Source of the DNA: an uncultured Bacteroidales bacterium
GTDB lineage: Bacteria; Bacteroidota; Bacteroidia; Bacteroidales; Bacteroidaceae
Length of the DNA stretch: 20,990 nucleotides
Assembly (NCBI GenBank): GCA_937901185.1
Contig: CALCHR010000024.1
Location: 1 to 20,990 of the forward strand
Reading direction: 5' to 3'
Part shown: positions 13,615-20,990 of the stretch, piece by piece
Numbering within the stretch: the first letter of the stretch is position 1
Layout of the letters: every line of letters begins with the position of its first letter
Notes under the pieces: model-generated
Database searches by the model: none
What the model was told of the DNA's origin: nothing
The model's input: the letters and a program-made list of their open reading frames with translations, nothing else
Program-made: the position numbers and the translations under genes

Positions 13615-13740
13615 ATTTTCAAACCCCATTTTGGGGCGTTTCTTAGGTAAAAGCTAGGTGAATTTCGGTAACTACTAGGAAAAATTCGGTAACTACTAAG
13701 AACGCGAAAGTAACTACTAAGAAAAACAAAGAAATGACCC
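13615..13740. repeat. 21-bp-periodic intergenic element, copy C
   Basis: Six 21-bp blocks start at 13615, 13636, 13657, 13678, 13699 and 13720. GTAACTACTA recurs at 13668, 13689 and 13710, exactly 21 bp apart, and TTCGGTAACTACTA at 13664 and 13685. CTA block ends fall at 13656, 13677, 13698 and 13719. The left scaffold is TTTTGGGGCGTTTCTTAGG, the middle GGAAAAATTCGG, and the right an A-rich block ending ACCC. It aligns block for block with copy A without gaps, yet its core word is GTAACTACTA where copy A has GTTTACTA. It sits between the two facing terminators of a convergent gene pair. Confidence 0.85.
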
Positions 13741-13790
13741 TTTCTTTTTCGGGGTGGGAATTGGGGGTGCATTTATGCTGTATGGATATA

Positions 13791-13819
13791 AAAAAGGTTC
13801 GGAGTTTTTGCTCCGAACC
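13791..13819 (-). terminator. Terminator of the dGTPase gene
   Basis: The perfect 9-bp stem GGTTCGGAG/CTCCGAACC (13796-13819) with a 6-nt loop is followed on the minus strand by TTTTTATATC. It lies about 30 bp after the stop codon. Confidence 0.9.
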
Positions 13820-13849
13820 GATATGTTGAAATGGGTGGCTCTCTACGGC

Positions 13850-15211
13850 TCAGACCATAGGCAGCGAGTGACCCTTAATCTTGCGGTAGAGGTCGAGGGC
13901 GTAGACGTCGGTCATGCCTGAGATGTAGTCGAGCACGGCCATGATGCGCTCGGAGAGCAGGGGCGAGTGGAGCTGATATTGCATAGATACCTGTTGCAAG
14001 AGCAGTTTGCTGTAAGCCTTTTGCGGCTCCAGTACGGCGTCTATCATCAGTTCCAGGAGCGTGTAGATGATGTGGTAGCCCGCCAGGTCGATGTCCAGCA
14101 CCTCTTTGCTGTTGTAGATGCGCTTGGCGGCCACCTCTTCGCAGCGGCGATAAGCCCGGCGCAGCCTTTCGGGCAGGTGGGCAATGAGCGAACCGCTGAA
14201 CGAGCCGTCGAGAATCTCGGCCTCGTGCTCCACAAACACCTCCACGCAAGCGCGCTCCAAGGCATTGATGACGCAGGAGCGGAGGTAGACAATGCTGTCG
14301 TTGATGTCTACATCGGAGGGATAGGCTGCTAGCAGCGAGGTGCGCTCCTCCTCGCTGAAGAAGTCGAGGAAAAGTTCGCGGGTCAGCTCGTCGGAGAGCA
14401 GGCGCAACTTGTGGGCGTCCTCGATGTCCATAATCTCGTAGCAGATGTCGTCGGCCGCCTCCACGAGATACACCAGCGGATGGCGGGCATAGCGCACACT
14501 GCCGTCGGGGCTCTCTAGGCGTTTCATGCCCAGCGTCTCGGCAATGTGGCAAAAGTCGGTCTGCTCGGCGGTGAAGAACCCGAACTTCGACTTGGCGCCG
14601 GCCAGCGCAGAGCTGTAGGGGTATTTCACGATGGAAGCCAGCGTGGAGTAGGTCATCACGAAGCCGCCCTTGCGTCGGCCTTCAAAGCGGTGGGTGAGCA
14701 GGCGGAACGTGTTGGCGTTACCATCGAAGTGGATAATGTCGTTCCACACCTCCTCGGAAAGCCCATCGCCATCCTCCGTGCGGTAGTGGCGCAGATGCCG
14801 GCCCTTACCTTCGGAAAAATAGCTGCGGATGGCCCTTTCGCCCGAGTGGCCAAAAGGCGGATTGCCCATATCGTGGGCCAGGCAAGCCGCAGAGACGATG
14901 GCGCCGAGCGAGTGGATTTCCGTCTCGGAGAGTTCGGGGTGGCGCTTCACCAACTCGCAGGCCACGTCGGAGCCAAGCGAGCGCCCCACGCTGGATACCT
15001 CCAGACTGTGGGTGAGGCGGTTGTGTACGAAGATGCTGCCCGGCAGCGGGAACACCTGGGTCTTGTTTTGCATACGCCTGAAGGCCGCTGAGAAAATGAG
15101 GCGGTCGAAGTCGCGCTGAAATTCTGTGCGGCGCTCGGAGAGGGCAGCGCGCCCGTCTTCCTTGCCCAGACGCTTATAAGAAATCAACTGTTTCCAGTCC
15201 ATCATAACCAT
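13850..15211 (-). CDS. dgt: Deoxyguanosinetriphosphate triphosphohydrolase-like protein
   Basis: The 453-aa HD-superfamily enzyme is expected to split dNTPs (dGTP or others) into the deoxynucleoside and triphosphate, controlling nucleotide pools. Metal-binding residues are visible: His68 in NRLTHSLEV, His113-Asp114 in CLAHDMGNPPFGHSGE, and a later Asp in the EAADDICYEIMD segment. The N-terminus has the typical RTEFQRDFDRLIFSAAFRR and QNKTQVFPL. The length and two-domain layout fit the longer Dgt group. Four codons (MVMM) give three possible starts: 15211, 15205 and 15202; MDWKQLI at 15202 matches the usual family start. It converges on the EEP gene and diverges from dut, a second nucleotide-pool enzyme, across 162 bp. 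Confidence 0.92.
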   Translation of the reverse strand: MVMMDWKQLISYKRLGKEDGRAALSERRTEFQRDFDRLIFSAAFRRMQNKTQVFPLPGSIFVHNRLTHSLEVSSVGRSLGSDVACELVKRHPELSETEIHSLGAIVSAACLAHDMGNPPFGHSGERAIRSYFSEGKGRHLRHYRTEDGDGLSEEVWNDIIHFDGNANTFRLLTHRFEGRRKGGFVMTYSTLASIVKYPYSSALAGAKSKFGFFTAEQTDFCHIAETLGMKRLESPDGSVRYARHPLVYLVEAADDICYEIMDIEDAHKLRLLSDELTRELFLDFFSEEERTSLLAAYPSDVDINDSIVYLRSCVINALERACVEVFVEHEAEILDGSFSGSLIAHLPERLRRAYRRCEEVAAKRIYNSKEVLDIDLAGYHIIYTLLELMIDAVLEPQKAYSKLLLQQVSMQYQLHSPLLSERIMAVLDYISGMTDVYALDLYRKIKGHSLPMV

Positions 15212-15262
15212 AATTTTTTAAGAAAAGGCCGCGGCCAAAAGCAAAGCGGGCCGGTGCATTTG

Positions 15263-15270
15263 CAAAAGTA
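15263..15270 (-). promoter_or_regulatory. -7 box of the dGTPase gene
   Basis: The minus strand reads TACTTTTG, a perfect TAnnTTTG, 51 bp before the first possible start. No clear -33 element. Confidence 0.5.
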
Positions 15271-15335
15271 AGTCAAAAAAATGGGCCGCCGGCTCTTTTT
15301 TTAGGAAAAGTAGGAAGTATGTGGCGGCTTTTCTG

Positions 15336-15343
15336 TATTTTTG
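15336..15343 (+). promoter_or_regulatory. -7 box of the dut operon
   Basis: TATTTTTG is a perfect TAnnTTTG, 30 bp before the dut ATG. It overlaps the earlier in-frame start codon at 15341 and so rules it out. Confidence 0.65.
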
Positions 15344-15373
15344 TTCCTTAAACCTATACCCGTATTCAGACTT

Positions 15374-15805
15374 ATGGAAATTCAAATCATCAACCGCTCG
15401 CATCACCCCCTTCCTGCCTATGCCACCGCACTGAGCGCCGGCATGGATCTGCGAGCCAATATAGAAGAACCCATCGTGTTGCAACCGCTGGAGCGCCGCT
15501 TGGTGCCCACCGGCCTCTTTATCGCCCTGCCCGAAGGTTATGAAGCCCAGGTGCGTCCACGCTCCGGCTTGGCCCTGAAGCATGGCATCGGCGTGCTCAA
15601 CTCGCCCGGCACCATCGATGCAGACTACCGCGGAGAAATCGGAGTGATACTCGTGAACCTCTCCAACCAAGAGTTTGTCATCAACGACGGCGAGCGCATC
15701 GCGCAGATGGTGGTGGCCCGCCACGAAACGGTGGAGTGGAAACCGGTAGAGGAACTGGCAGCCACAGAACGCGGCGCCGGAGGCTTCGGACACACCGGTC
15801 GCTAA
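15374..15805 (+). CDS. dut: Deoxyuridine 5'-triphosphate nucleotidohydrolase (dUTPase)
   Basis: dUTPase turns dUTP into dUMP and pyrophosphate, keeping uracil out of DNA and feeding dTMP synthesis. The 143-aa protein, chosen from the ATG after the promoter, shows all five motifs of the trimeric family: AGMDLRA (22-28), RPRSGLALKHGI (61-72), GTIDADYRGEI (79-89), GERIAQMV (106-113) and the glycine-rich C-terminal GAGGFGHTGR (134-143), which closes over the active site of a neighbouring subunit. It is the first gene of a four-gene run; the TPR lipoprotein starts 36 bp downstream. Confidence 0.96.
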   Translation: MEIQIINRSHHPLPAYATALSAGMDLRANIEEPIVLQPLERRLVPTGLFIALPEGYEAQVRPRSGLALKHGIGVLNSPGTIDADYRGEIGVILVNLSNQEFVINDGERIAQMVVARHETVEWKPVEELAATERGAGGFGHTGR

Positions 15806-15841
15806 ACCTTAGAACAGAAAAAGCTCTACTCCCCTATAGCT

Positions 15842-17626
15842 ATGAAGAGAAGCTTTATATACCTGCCCCTGCTACTCGGATTCTTTCTGCTCCTAAGCGG
15901 TTGCCGCAGCACACACAACGCTGCAGCGCCCTCACAAGGGAAGGCACTCCCCGTAGTGCCCGAAGAAACTCGGCGACAACTCACCGAGCTCTTCCTGGAA
16001 TCTACGCGCCAAAAGCACAAGCAAGCCTACGACGCACAGATGGAGCTGCTGAACAAAATGCTGGAGCTGAACCCCAACTCGTCAGAGGCACTCTACGAGA
16101 AAGCATGGCTCTACCTGCTCTTCTCTCGCTCCTATGACACACTCCGAATTGCAGAGGCCAAGGATATGCTTAGCAGAGCCGTGGAGATAGAGCCGACCAA
16201 CAAATTCTATAAAGAACTCCTGGGCAGCCTCTATGCCGGGGGAGGAGAGATAGACAAAGCCGTGGCCATCTATGAAGGACTGGTGGCCGAAGATCCCTCG
16301 GTGGAGATGCTGACAAACCTGGTGGGCCTCTACGAGAAGCAAGGCAACTGGCAAGGAGCCATCCGCGCGCTCGACCGCCTTGAAAACCTGGAAGGCAAGA
16401 GCGAGGCCTACAGCATAGAGAAGTTCAAAATTTACATAGAGCAGAAAGACACCGAGCGAGCTTATGCCGCCATCGAAGAACTCTGTGCCGAATATCCCAC
16501 AGACCTGCGCTACCGCGTAGTGCTCGGCGACCTCTATCAACAAAATGGTAATCCCGATATGGCGCTGGCCATCTATCGCGACGTGCTGAAGGCAGAGCCG
16601 GAAAACAGTTTTGCCCAAGTGTCGCTCCTGGCCTATTATAAAAACAGCGGAGAGGACTCGCTCTACCTTTCTTTGATAGACGAGGTGGTGCTCAACCCCA
16701 ATACCTACTCGAATATGAGGGCGGAAATTATGCACAACTTCGTGCGCGACACATTTCGCAACGGCGGCGATACAGCTCATGTGAAAACACTCTACGAAAA
16801 GGCCCTGCAACTGCCACAGACCGACAGCTCGCTGCCCAAACTCTATGCCGATTTTCTCAGAGCCATCGACGCACCCCATTCAGCTTATGCCCCCGCCATG
16901 CGCCAAATCTTGGACATCGAGCCGGACAACTCGCGAGCACGGGCCATGCTCTTGGAGATTTTTCTCAGAGAAGAAAAGCACGTAGAGGCCATCGCGCTCT
17001 GCCAAGAAGGCCAACTCTACGACCCTACGATGTTGCCCTATTACTACTATGAGGGACTTTGTCACTACACTCTGGGCGAGCAGGAAAAAGCCATCGATGC
17101 CTTCAAAAGAGGAGTGGCCCACGTAGAAGAGAACAGCGACCCCGAAGCCGTCTCAGACATCTACGCCTCGCTGGGAGATATCTATTTTAATCTCAAGGAG
17201 AAAGACTTGGCCTTTGCCGCCTACGACTCGGCCCTCGTATTTAAGAGCGACAACCTGATGTGTATGAACAACTATGCATACTATCTCTCCCTCGAAGGAA
17301 AAGACCTCGACAAGGCCGAAGCTATGAGTCGCAAAACCGTAGAGGCTTCTCCCGAAGAACCTACCTATCTCGACACCTACGCCTGGATTCTCTTCAAGAA
17401 AGAACAATACACCCAGGCGCGCCTTTACATTGACGAGACCCTCAAGTATGCCAAAGAAACACCCGAAGATGCCGGACTCTTTGAGCACGCAGGCGATATA
17501 TATTATAAATGTGGTGATCGGGAAGCCGCAATGGACTTCTGGAAAAAAGCACTGAAGCTCTCCGATGACGAAGAGCAGTGTGCCACGCTGAAAAAGAAAC
17601 TGAAACTGAAACGCTGGGTGCCCTAA
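15842..17626 (+). CDS. TPR-repeat outer-membrane lipoprotein
   Basis: The 594-aa protein has a lipoprotein signal (hydrophobic stretch ending LLLSGC, lipid-modified Cys21). Residues ~50-580 are consecutive tetratricopeptide repeats, with TPR features such as ALYEKAWLYLL, AVAIYEGLVAEDP, ALAIYRDVLKAEPEN, AIDAFKRGV, DIYASLGDIYFNLKEKD and ALVFKSDNLMCMNNYAYYL. Such arrays form protein-binding scaffolds. It lies between dut and a DUF4292 lipoprotein, an order I recognise from other Bacteroidales, which suggests a role in envelope biogenesis, but the partner is unknown. There is 36 bp to the next gene. Domain call is firm; function is inference. Confidence 0.9.
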   Translation: MKRSFIYLPLLLGFFLLLSGCRSTHNAAAPSQGKALPVVPEETRRQLTELFLESTRQKHKQAYDAQMELLNKMLELNPNSSEALYEKAWLYLLFSRSYDTLRIAEAKDMLSRAVEIEPTNKFYKELLGSLYAGGGEIDKAVAIYEGLVAEDPSVEMLTNLVGLYEKQGNWQGAIRALDRLENLEGKSEAYSIEKFKIYIEQKDTERAYAAIEELCAEYPTDLRYRVVLGDLYQQNGNPDMALAIYRDVLKAEPENSFAQVSLLAYYKNSGEDSLYLSLIDEVVLNPNTYSNMRAEIMHNFVRDTFRNGGDTAHVKTLYEKALQLPQTDSSLPKLYADFLRAIDAPHSAYAPAMRQILDIEPDNSRARAMLLEIFLREEKHVEAIALCQEGQLYDPTMLPYYYYEGLCHYTLGEQEKAIDAFKRGVAHVEENSDPEAVSDIYASLGDIYFNLKEKDLAFAAYDSALVFKSDNLMCMNNYAYYLSLEGKDLDKAEAMSRKTVEASPEEPTYLDTYAWILFKKEQYTQARLYIDETLKYAKETPEDAGLFEHAGDIYYKCGDREAAMDFWKKALKLSDDEEQCATLKKKLKLKRWVP

Positions 17627-17662
17627 GTGGGCCTCGGCGCTCCCTCTTAACAATAGAAGTAT

Positions 17663-18499
17663 ATGAAAGTGCTCCGACTGATTCCGCTGCTCTTCCTGTT
17701 GGCTTTGGCCTCCTGCCAAACTTCGCGCCAGGCAGAACAGAGCTTTGACAAAAATGTCCATAGCAATGAAACCGCAGCCGAACTCTATAAGAAAAAAGTA
17801 GCCGACAATATTGTGCCCGTCCAAACCTTGACTGCGCGCATCAAGATGGATATCGACGCAGGCCTGAAAGAACTCTCCGTGAACGGAACGCTGCGTATGA
17901 AGCGCAACGATGTGGTGCAGCTCTCGCTCACCTTTCTCGGCATGGAAGTGGGTCGTTTGGAATTCACCCCGAGCGATGTGCTCGTCATCGACCGCTTTAA
18001 CAAACAGTATGTGCGCGCCTCCTACGACCAGATTGGTTTTCTGAAAAAAGCCGGCCTCGATTTCTACTCGTTGCAGGCCCTTTTCTGGAACGAACTCTTT
18101 CTGCCCGGCGAGCGCCAAGTGAAGTCGTTGTTGCAGCGCTTCAGTCTTTCGGAGAATGCAGGTCACATCTGCCTGCATCTCAGCGACGCGCCGCAGTTTG
18201 ACTACAACTTTGAGACCCTCGCCGGCAACGCCTGCATCGACCGCATCGTTGTGAAAGACAAACAGCATCCTCAGCGCGGCACCCTCGTGTGGAGCTACGC
18301 CGATTTCAAAGACTTCAAGGGCAGCGCTTTCCCTACCTCGATGACAATCAGCCTTGACCGCTTGGCCAAGAAGTTGGGCTGCACGCTCCACCTCAGTCGC
18401 ATAGAAGATAGCAGCAACTGGGAAACGCGCACCACGCTCTCCTCGAAGTATAAGCAGCAAGACCTTGATAATATTCTCAAGCGCTTAATCTCTCTCTAA
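17663..18499 (+). CDS. DUF4292 family lipoprotein
   Basis: The 278-aa protein has a lipoprotein signal (LLFLLALASC, lipid-modified Cys18). The body matches DUF4292: VQTLTARIKMDIDAG, VNGTLRMKRNDVVQLSLTF, LGMEVGRLEFTPSDVLVIDR and DYNFETLAGN. The run of beta strands with amphipathic pattern recalls the LolA/LolB-like fold, so handling of lipids or lipoproteins at the outer membrane is a reasonable but unproven idea. It is third in the dut operon, 30 bp before the EnvC-like gene. Confidence 0.88.
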   Translation: MKVLRLIPLLFLLALASCQTSRQAEQSFDKNVHSNETAAELYKKKVADNIVPVQTLTARIKMDIDAGLKELSVNGTLRMKRNDVVQLSLTFLGMEVGRLEFTPSDVLVIDRFNKQYVRASYDQIGFLKKAGLDFYSLQALFWNELFLPGERQVKSLLQRFSLSENAGHICLHLSDAPQFDYNFETLAGNACIDRIVVKDKQHPQRGTLVWSYADFKDFKGSAFPTSMTISLDRLAKKLGCTLHLSRIEDSSNWETRTTLSSKYKQQDLDNILKRLISL

Positions 18500-18529
18500 C
18501 TTACCTCTTTCAGCCACACTCTCCTGCCC

Positions 18530-19831
18530 ATGAAAAACAGCCACTCCTTCCGCTTGGCAATGCTCATCTGCCTGTGTGCCGCCTTTATACTCGGTGCGCC
18601 GGCTCAGACCAACAAAAATATCAAGCGCCTCCAGTCGCAACAGACGGAGCTGAAAAAGCAAATCAGCGAGTCCGAGCAGCTGCTGCGTTCTACGAAGAAA
18701 GATGTCAAGTCGCAGTTGGGAAACCTGGAGATTATCAGTGGGCAAATCAACGAGAAGCAGAAATTTGTGGATGGCATCAAGCTCGAAGTAGACACGCTTC
18801 TGGATAATATAAAAGCCCTTCAGAAAGAACTTGCCGGCTTGCAGGCCGATCTTGCAGAGTGTAAGAGCAAGTACCACCGCTCCGTGATGTACATGTATCG
18901 CAACCGCATGACCCACAACAAGCTGATGTTCATCTTCTCTGCTAAAGACTTCCACCAGATGTATCGCCGCACGCGCTATGTGATGGAGTACTCAAAATAT
19001 CAGCGTGCGCAGGGAGAGATTCTCAAGGAGAAGCAAAACGCTGTGCGCAAAAAGCAGAAGGAACTGCAGGCTGTCAAAGATTTGAAGGACAGAATGCTGG
19101 CCGACGGCAAGCAGGAGCAGGAAAAACTGGAGGCGCAGAAGAAAGAGCAGCAGGTGATGATCAACGAGCTGAACAAGAAAACCTCCCAGCTGCAGGCCAC
19201 TCTGAAGAAGCAAAAGAAAAAGGCCAACGAACTCAATGCCCGCATTGAAAAACTCATCCAAGAGGAGATAGCCGCCGCCGAGCGCCGCCGCAGGGCTGAA
19301 GAAGAGCGCCGCCGAAAAGCCGCAGCAGCAGCCAAGAAGAAGGGACAGACGCAGACAGGTAAAGGCGGCAAGACCGCCACGCCTAAGTTTACGCCGCAGA
19401 GCGATGCCGACGTGGTGCTCTCTAAAAACTTTGCAGCCAACAAAGGCCGTCTGCCGATGCCCATCACCGGCGGCTACATCATTTCCAGCCGCTACGGCCA
19501 GTATAATGTGGACGGCTTGCGCGGAGTGACGCTCGACAACAAGGGCATCAACATCACCGGCCGCAAGGGTGCTCAGGCACGCAGCATCTTCGATGGCGAA
19601 GTGACCGCCGTCTTCCAGTTTGGTGGTCTCTATAATATCATCATCCGCCATGGCAGCTACATCTCTGTCTACTGTAACCTCTCCTCCACCAGTGTGCGCC
19701 AAGGACAGAAAGTGACCACACGCCAGACGCTCGGCACCATTGCCCCCGACGCATCCGGCAACTGTACGCTCCATTTCCAGCTGCGCAAGGAAACCACGAA
19801 GTACAACCCCGAGCATTGGCTCGGTCGCTAA
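18530..19831 (+). CDS. EnvC-like murein hydrolase activator (coiled coil plus degenerate LytM/M23 domain)
   Basis: The 433-aa protein has a signal peptide (RLAMLICLCAAFILGAPAQ), a long coiled coil (about 30-270, with two helical hairpins rich in Lys/Glu/Gln and a highly basic RRRRAEEERRRKAAAAAKKK stretch), and a C-terminal LytM (peptidase M23) domain (about 310-433). Zinc ligands of active M23 enzymes are replaced: NKGINI stands where HxxxD is expected, and VYCNL where VYxHL is expected; only the LHFQL histidine remains. The domain is therefore probably not catalytic, like EnvC, which activates periplasmic amidases during cell separation. It is the last gene of the dut operon. Confidence 0.9.
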   Translation: MKNSHSFRLAMLICLCAAFILGAPAQTNKNIKRLQSQQTELKKQISESEQLLRSTKKDVKSQLGNLEIISGQINEKQKFVDGIKLEVDTLLDNIKALQKELAGLQADLAECKSKYHRSVMYMYRNRMTHNKLMFIFSAKDFHQMYRRTRYVMEYSKYQRAQGEILKEKQNAVRKKQKELQAVKDLKDRMLADGKQEQEKLEAQKKEQQVMINELNKKTSQLQATLKKQKKKANELNARIEKLIQEEIAAAERRRRAEEERRRKAAAAAKKKGQTQTGKGGKTATPKFTPQSDADVVLSKNFAANKGRLPMPITGGYIISSRYGQYNVDGLRGVTLDNKGINITGRKGAQARSIFDGEVTAVFQFGGLYNIIIRHGSYISVYCNLSSTSVRQGQKVTTRQTLGTIAPDASGNCTLHFQLRKETTKYNPEHWLGR

Positions 19832-19872
19832 GTGCTCGACCGCTGTTTGCAGCCCGGGCATACTCCCCCTTA

Positions 19873-19909
19873 AAGCGCTCGCCATCCCTTTGGCGGGCGC
19901 TTGCTTTTT
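19873..19909 (+). terminator. Terminator of the dut-to-envC-like operon
   Basis: The 12-bp stem AAGCGCTCGCCA/TGGCGGGCGCTT, one T-G wobble, with a TCCCTT loop is followed by GCTTTTT. It lies about 40 bp after the stop. Confidence 0.9.
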
Positions 19910-20032
19910 ATGGCAGAAAATAGAGGCCTCGCCGCCGTTCCCGCCCATCAGCATTGCCGCTGCGCCCTGCACCTTGCCGCAGCTCTCTGAAAAGAAACCG
20001 CTCTGCAGCTACGGCATTCCCGATTTTTATGC

Positions 20033-20040
20033 TACATTTG
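20033..20040 (+). promoter_or_regulatory. -7 box of hisS
   Basis: TACATTTG is a perfect TAnnTTTG, 37 bp before the hisS ATG and downstream of the preceding terminator. Confidence 0.65.
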
Positions 20041-20077
20041 CAGAGCAAAAACCAATAGAAAAATTTTCTTAGACAAT

Positions 20078-20990
20078 ATGGCACAGAAACCCAGTATCCC
20101 AAAGGGGACACGCGACTTTGGCGCCGTCGAAATGGCGCGCCGCAATTATATCTTCGATACCATCCGCAGCGTTTATGCCCTCTACGGCTTCCGTCAGATA
20201 GAGACTCCCGCCATGGAGAACCTTTCTACCTTGATGGGAAAGTATGGCGAGGAAGGCGACAAACTGCTTTTCAAAATACTCAACTCCGGCGACTTTAAGC
20301 ATGGAGCCACCACCGAAGAATACGCTGAGAAGTCGGCAGCCGCCCTGGCTTCGCGCTTTTGCGAGAAGGGCTTGCGCTACGACCTCACCGTGCCTTTTGC
20401 ACGCTACGTGGTGGCTCACCGCGACGAGCTCTCGTTCCCCTTCAAGCGTTTCCAGATACAGCCCGTATGGCGTGCCGACCGTCCCCAGAAGGGCCGCTAC
20501 CGCGAGTTCTATCAGTGCGATGCCGATGTCGTGGGCAGTGACTCACTGCTCAACGAGGTCGACCTCGTGCAGATGATCGATGCCGTATACCAGAAGTTCG
20601 GCATCCGCGTGAGTATCAAGATCAACAACCGTAAGATTCTTACCGGCATTGCCGAGATTATCGGTCAGGCCGACAAGATTGTCGATATTACCGTAGCCAT
20701 CGACAAGCTCGACAAGATAGGGCTCGACAATGTCAATGCCGAGCTCGCCGAGAAGGGTATCCCTGCCGAGGCTATCGATACCCTCCAGCCCATCATCCAG
20801 CTCAGTGGTGACAACCAGAGCAAGCTCGCCACCCTGCGCACCGTGCTCGCTGCCAGCGAGACTGGCCTCAAGGGTGTAGATGAGATGGAGTTTGTGCTCA
20901 GCAGCCTTGCTCACCTCGATATCAAGAGCGAGGTAGAGGTGGACCTCACCCTCGCTCGTGGACTCAACTACTACACGGGTACCATCTTTG
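20078..20990 (+). CDS. hisS: Histidyl-tRNA synthetase, N-terminal part
   Basis: The gene is cut by the right edge of the window; 304 codons are visible of the usual ~450. The product charges tRNA-His with histidine. Class II motif 1 lies in the N-terminal segment (MAQKPSIPKGTRDFG, FDTIRSVYALYGFRQIETP). The ATP and histidine site follows with YDLTVPFARYV, motif 2 as FKRFQIQPVWRADRP then GRYREFYQCD, and the HisA motif RGLNYYTGTIF at the very end of the window. The start at MAQKPSIPKG follows the -7 box and fits the family. Confidence 0.96.
   Translation, partial: MAQKPSIPKGTRDFGAVEMARRNYIFDTIRSVYALYGFRQIETPAMENLSTLMGKYGEEGDKLLFKILNSGDFKHGATTEEYAEKSAAALASRFCEKGLRYDLTVPFARYVVAHRDELSFPFKRFQIQPVWRADRPQKGRYREFYQCDADVVGSDSLLNEVDLVQMIDAVYQKFGIRVSIKINNRKILTGIAEIIGQADKIVDITVAIDKLDKIGLDNVNAELAEKGIPAEAIDTLQPIIQLSGDNQSKLATLRTVLAASETGLKGVDEMEFVLSSLAHLDIKSEVEVDLTLARGLNYYTGTIF

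Larger units (their letters stand above)
13502..13849. other. 348-bp convergent intergenic region
   Basis: From left to right it holds the terminator of the EEP gene (13532-13571), repeat copy C with a preceding related stretch (GGAAAAAATCCGCC and GTAACT near 13587-13609), and the terminator of the dGTPase gene (13791-13819). I find no gene. Confidence 0.8.

Noticed and set aside
15227..15236. Palindrome GGCCGCGGCC between dgt and dut
   Set aside because: A single GC-rich 10-bp palindrome in GC-rich DNA; no second copy or flanking pattern to support an operator.
15341..15373. Upstream start for dut
   Set aside because: The codon lies within the -7 box, so the message would not include it.
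17153..18460. 435-codon open frame antisense to the two lipoprotein genes
   Set aside because: The plus-strand genes have lipoprotein signals and recognised families; the antisense product has no recognisable feature.

Overview
The window is a chromosomal segment of a member of Bacteroidota, order Bacteroidales, most like Prevotellaceae or a close relative. The main signs are TAnnTTTG-type -7 boxes in front of many genes, no Shine-Dalgarno-like leaders, Bacteroidales-specific families (DUF4294, DUF4292, EnvC-like LytM proteins), and a large secreted protein with the usual C-terminal 'YDLSGRRV ... NGKK' tail. The genus cannot be fixed from the sequence alone. I see no insertion sequence, phage gene, CRISPR array, tRNA or rRNA.

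Layout. (1) 1-1151, minus strand: an ABC permease start, preceded by an open reading frame whose first ~240 residues are the N-terminus of RNase R and whose last ~65 residues are the C-terminus of an ABC substrate-binding protein. This is either a deletion/fusion through a 12-15 bp microhomology or an assembly join. (2) 1273-4701: a DUF4294 protein faces a two-gene unit made of a 784-aa secreted protein and a 56-aa peptide. (3) 5284-7483, minus strand: an operon of a small basic protein, a D-alanyl-D-alanine carboxypeptidase (PBP4) and a short-chain dehydrogenase. (4) 7696-9171: an SLC13/DASS sodium-coupled anion transporter. (5) 9433-13501: ribD on minus, then prmC, a rhomboid protease and a membrane-anchored endonuclease/exonuclease/phosphatase protein on plus. 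(6) 13850-15211: a dGTPase-like HD hydrolase on minus. (7) 15374-19831, plus strand: an envelope operon of dut, a TPR lipoprotein, a DUF4292 lipoprotein and an EnvC-like murein hydrolase activator. (8) 20078 to the end: hisS, cut by the window edge.

Most genes are ordinary housekeeping or envelope genes. The structure they do not explain lies between them. All three convergent gene junctions (1938-2063, 9288-9413, 13615-13740) carry the same kind of ~126-bp element, built from six blocks of exactly 21 bp that align between loci without gaps. A fourth, diverged copy (4998-5108) lies between a terminator and a promoter. The outer scaffold is shared between loci (GGGCGTTTC at the left, GGAAAAATT in the middle, an A-rich block at the right), but each locus repeats its own core word (GTTTACTA, AAGACCTA, GTAACTACTA, GGTAACT). 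At least three of the four copies lie outside the transcription units predicted from promoters and terminators. This suggests a DNA-level role, such as curvature, binding of a nucleoid protein or topoisomerase, or insulation between converging genes, rather than a coding one. This is the part of the window I would examine first.
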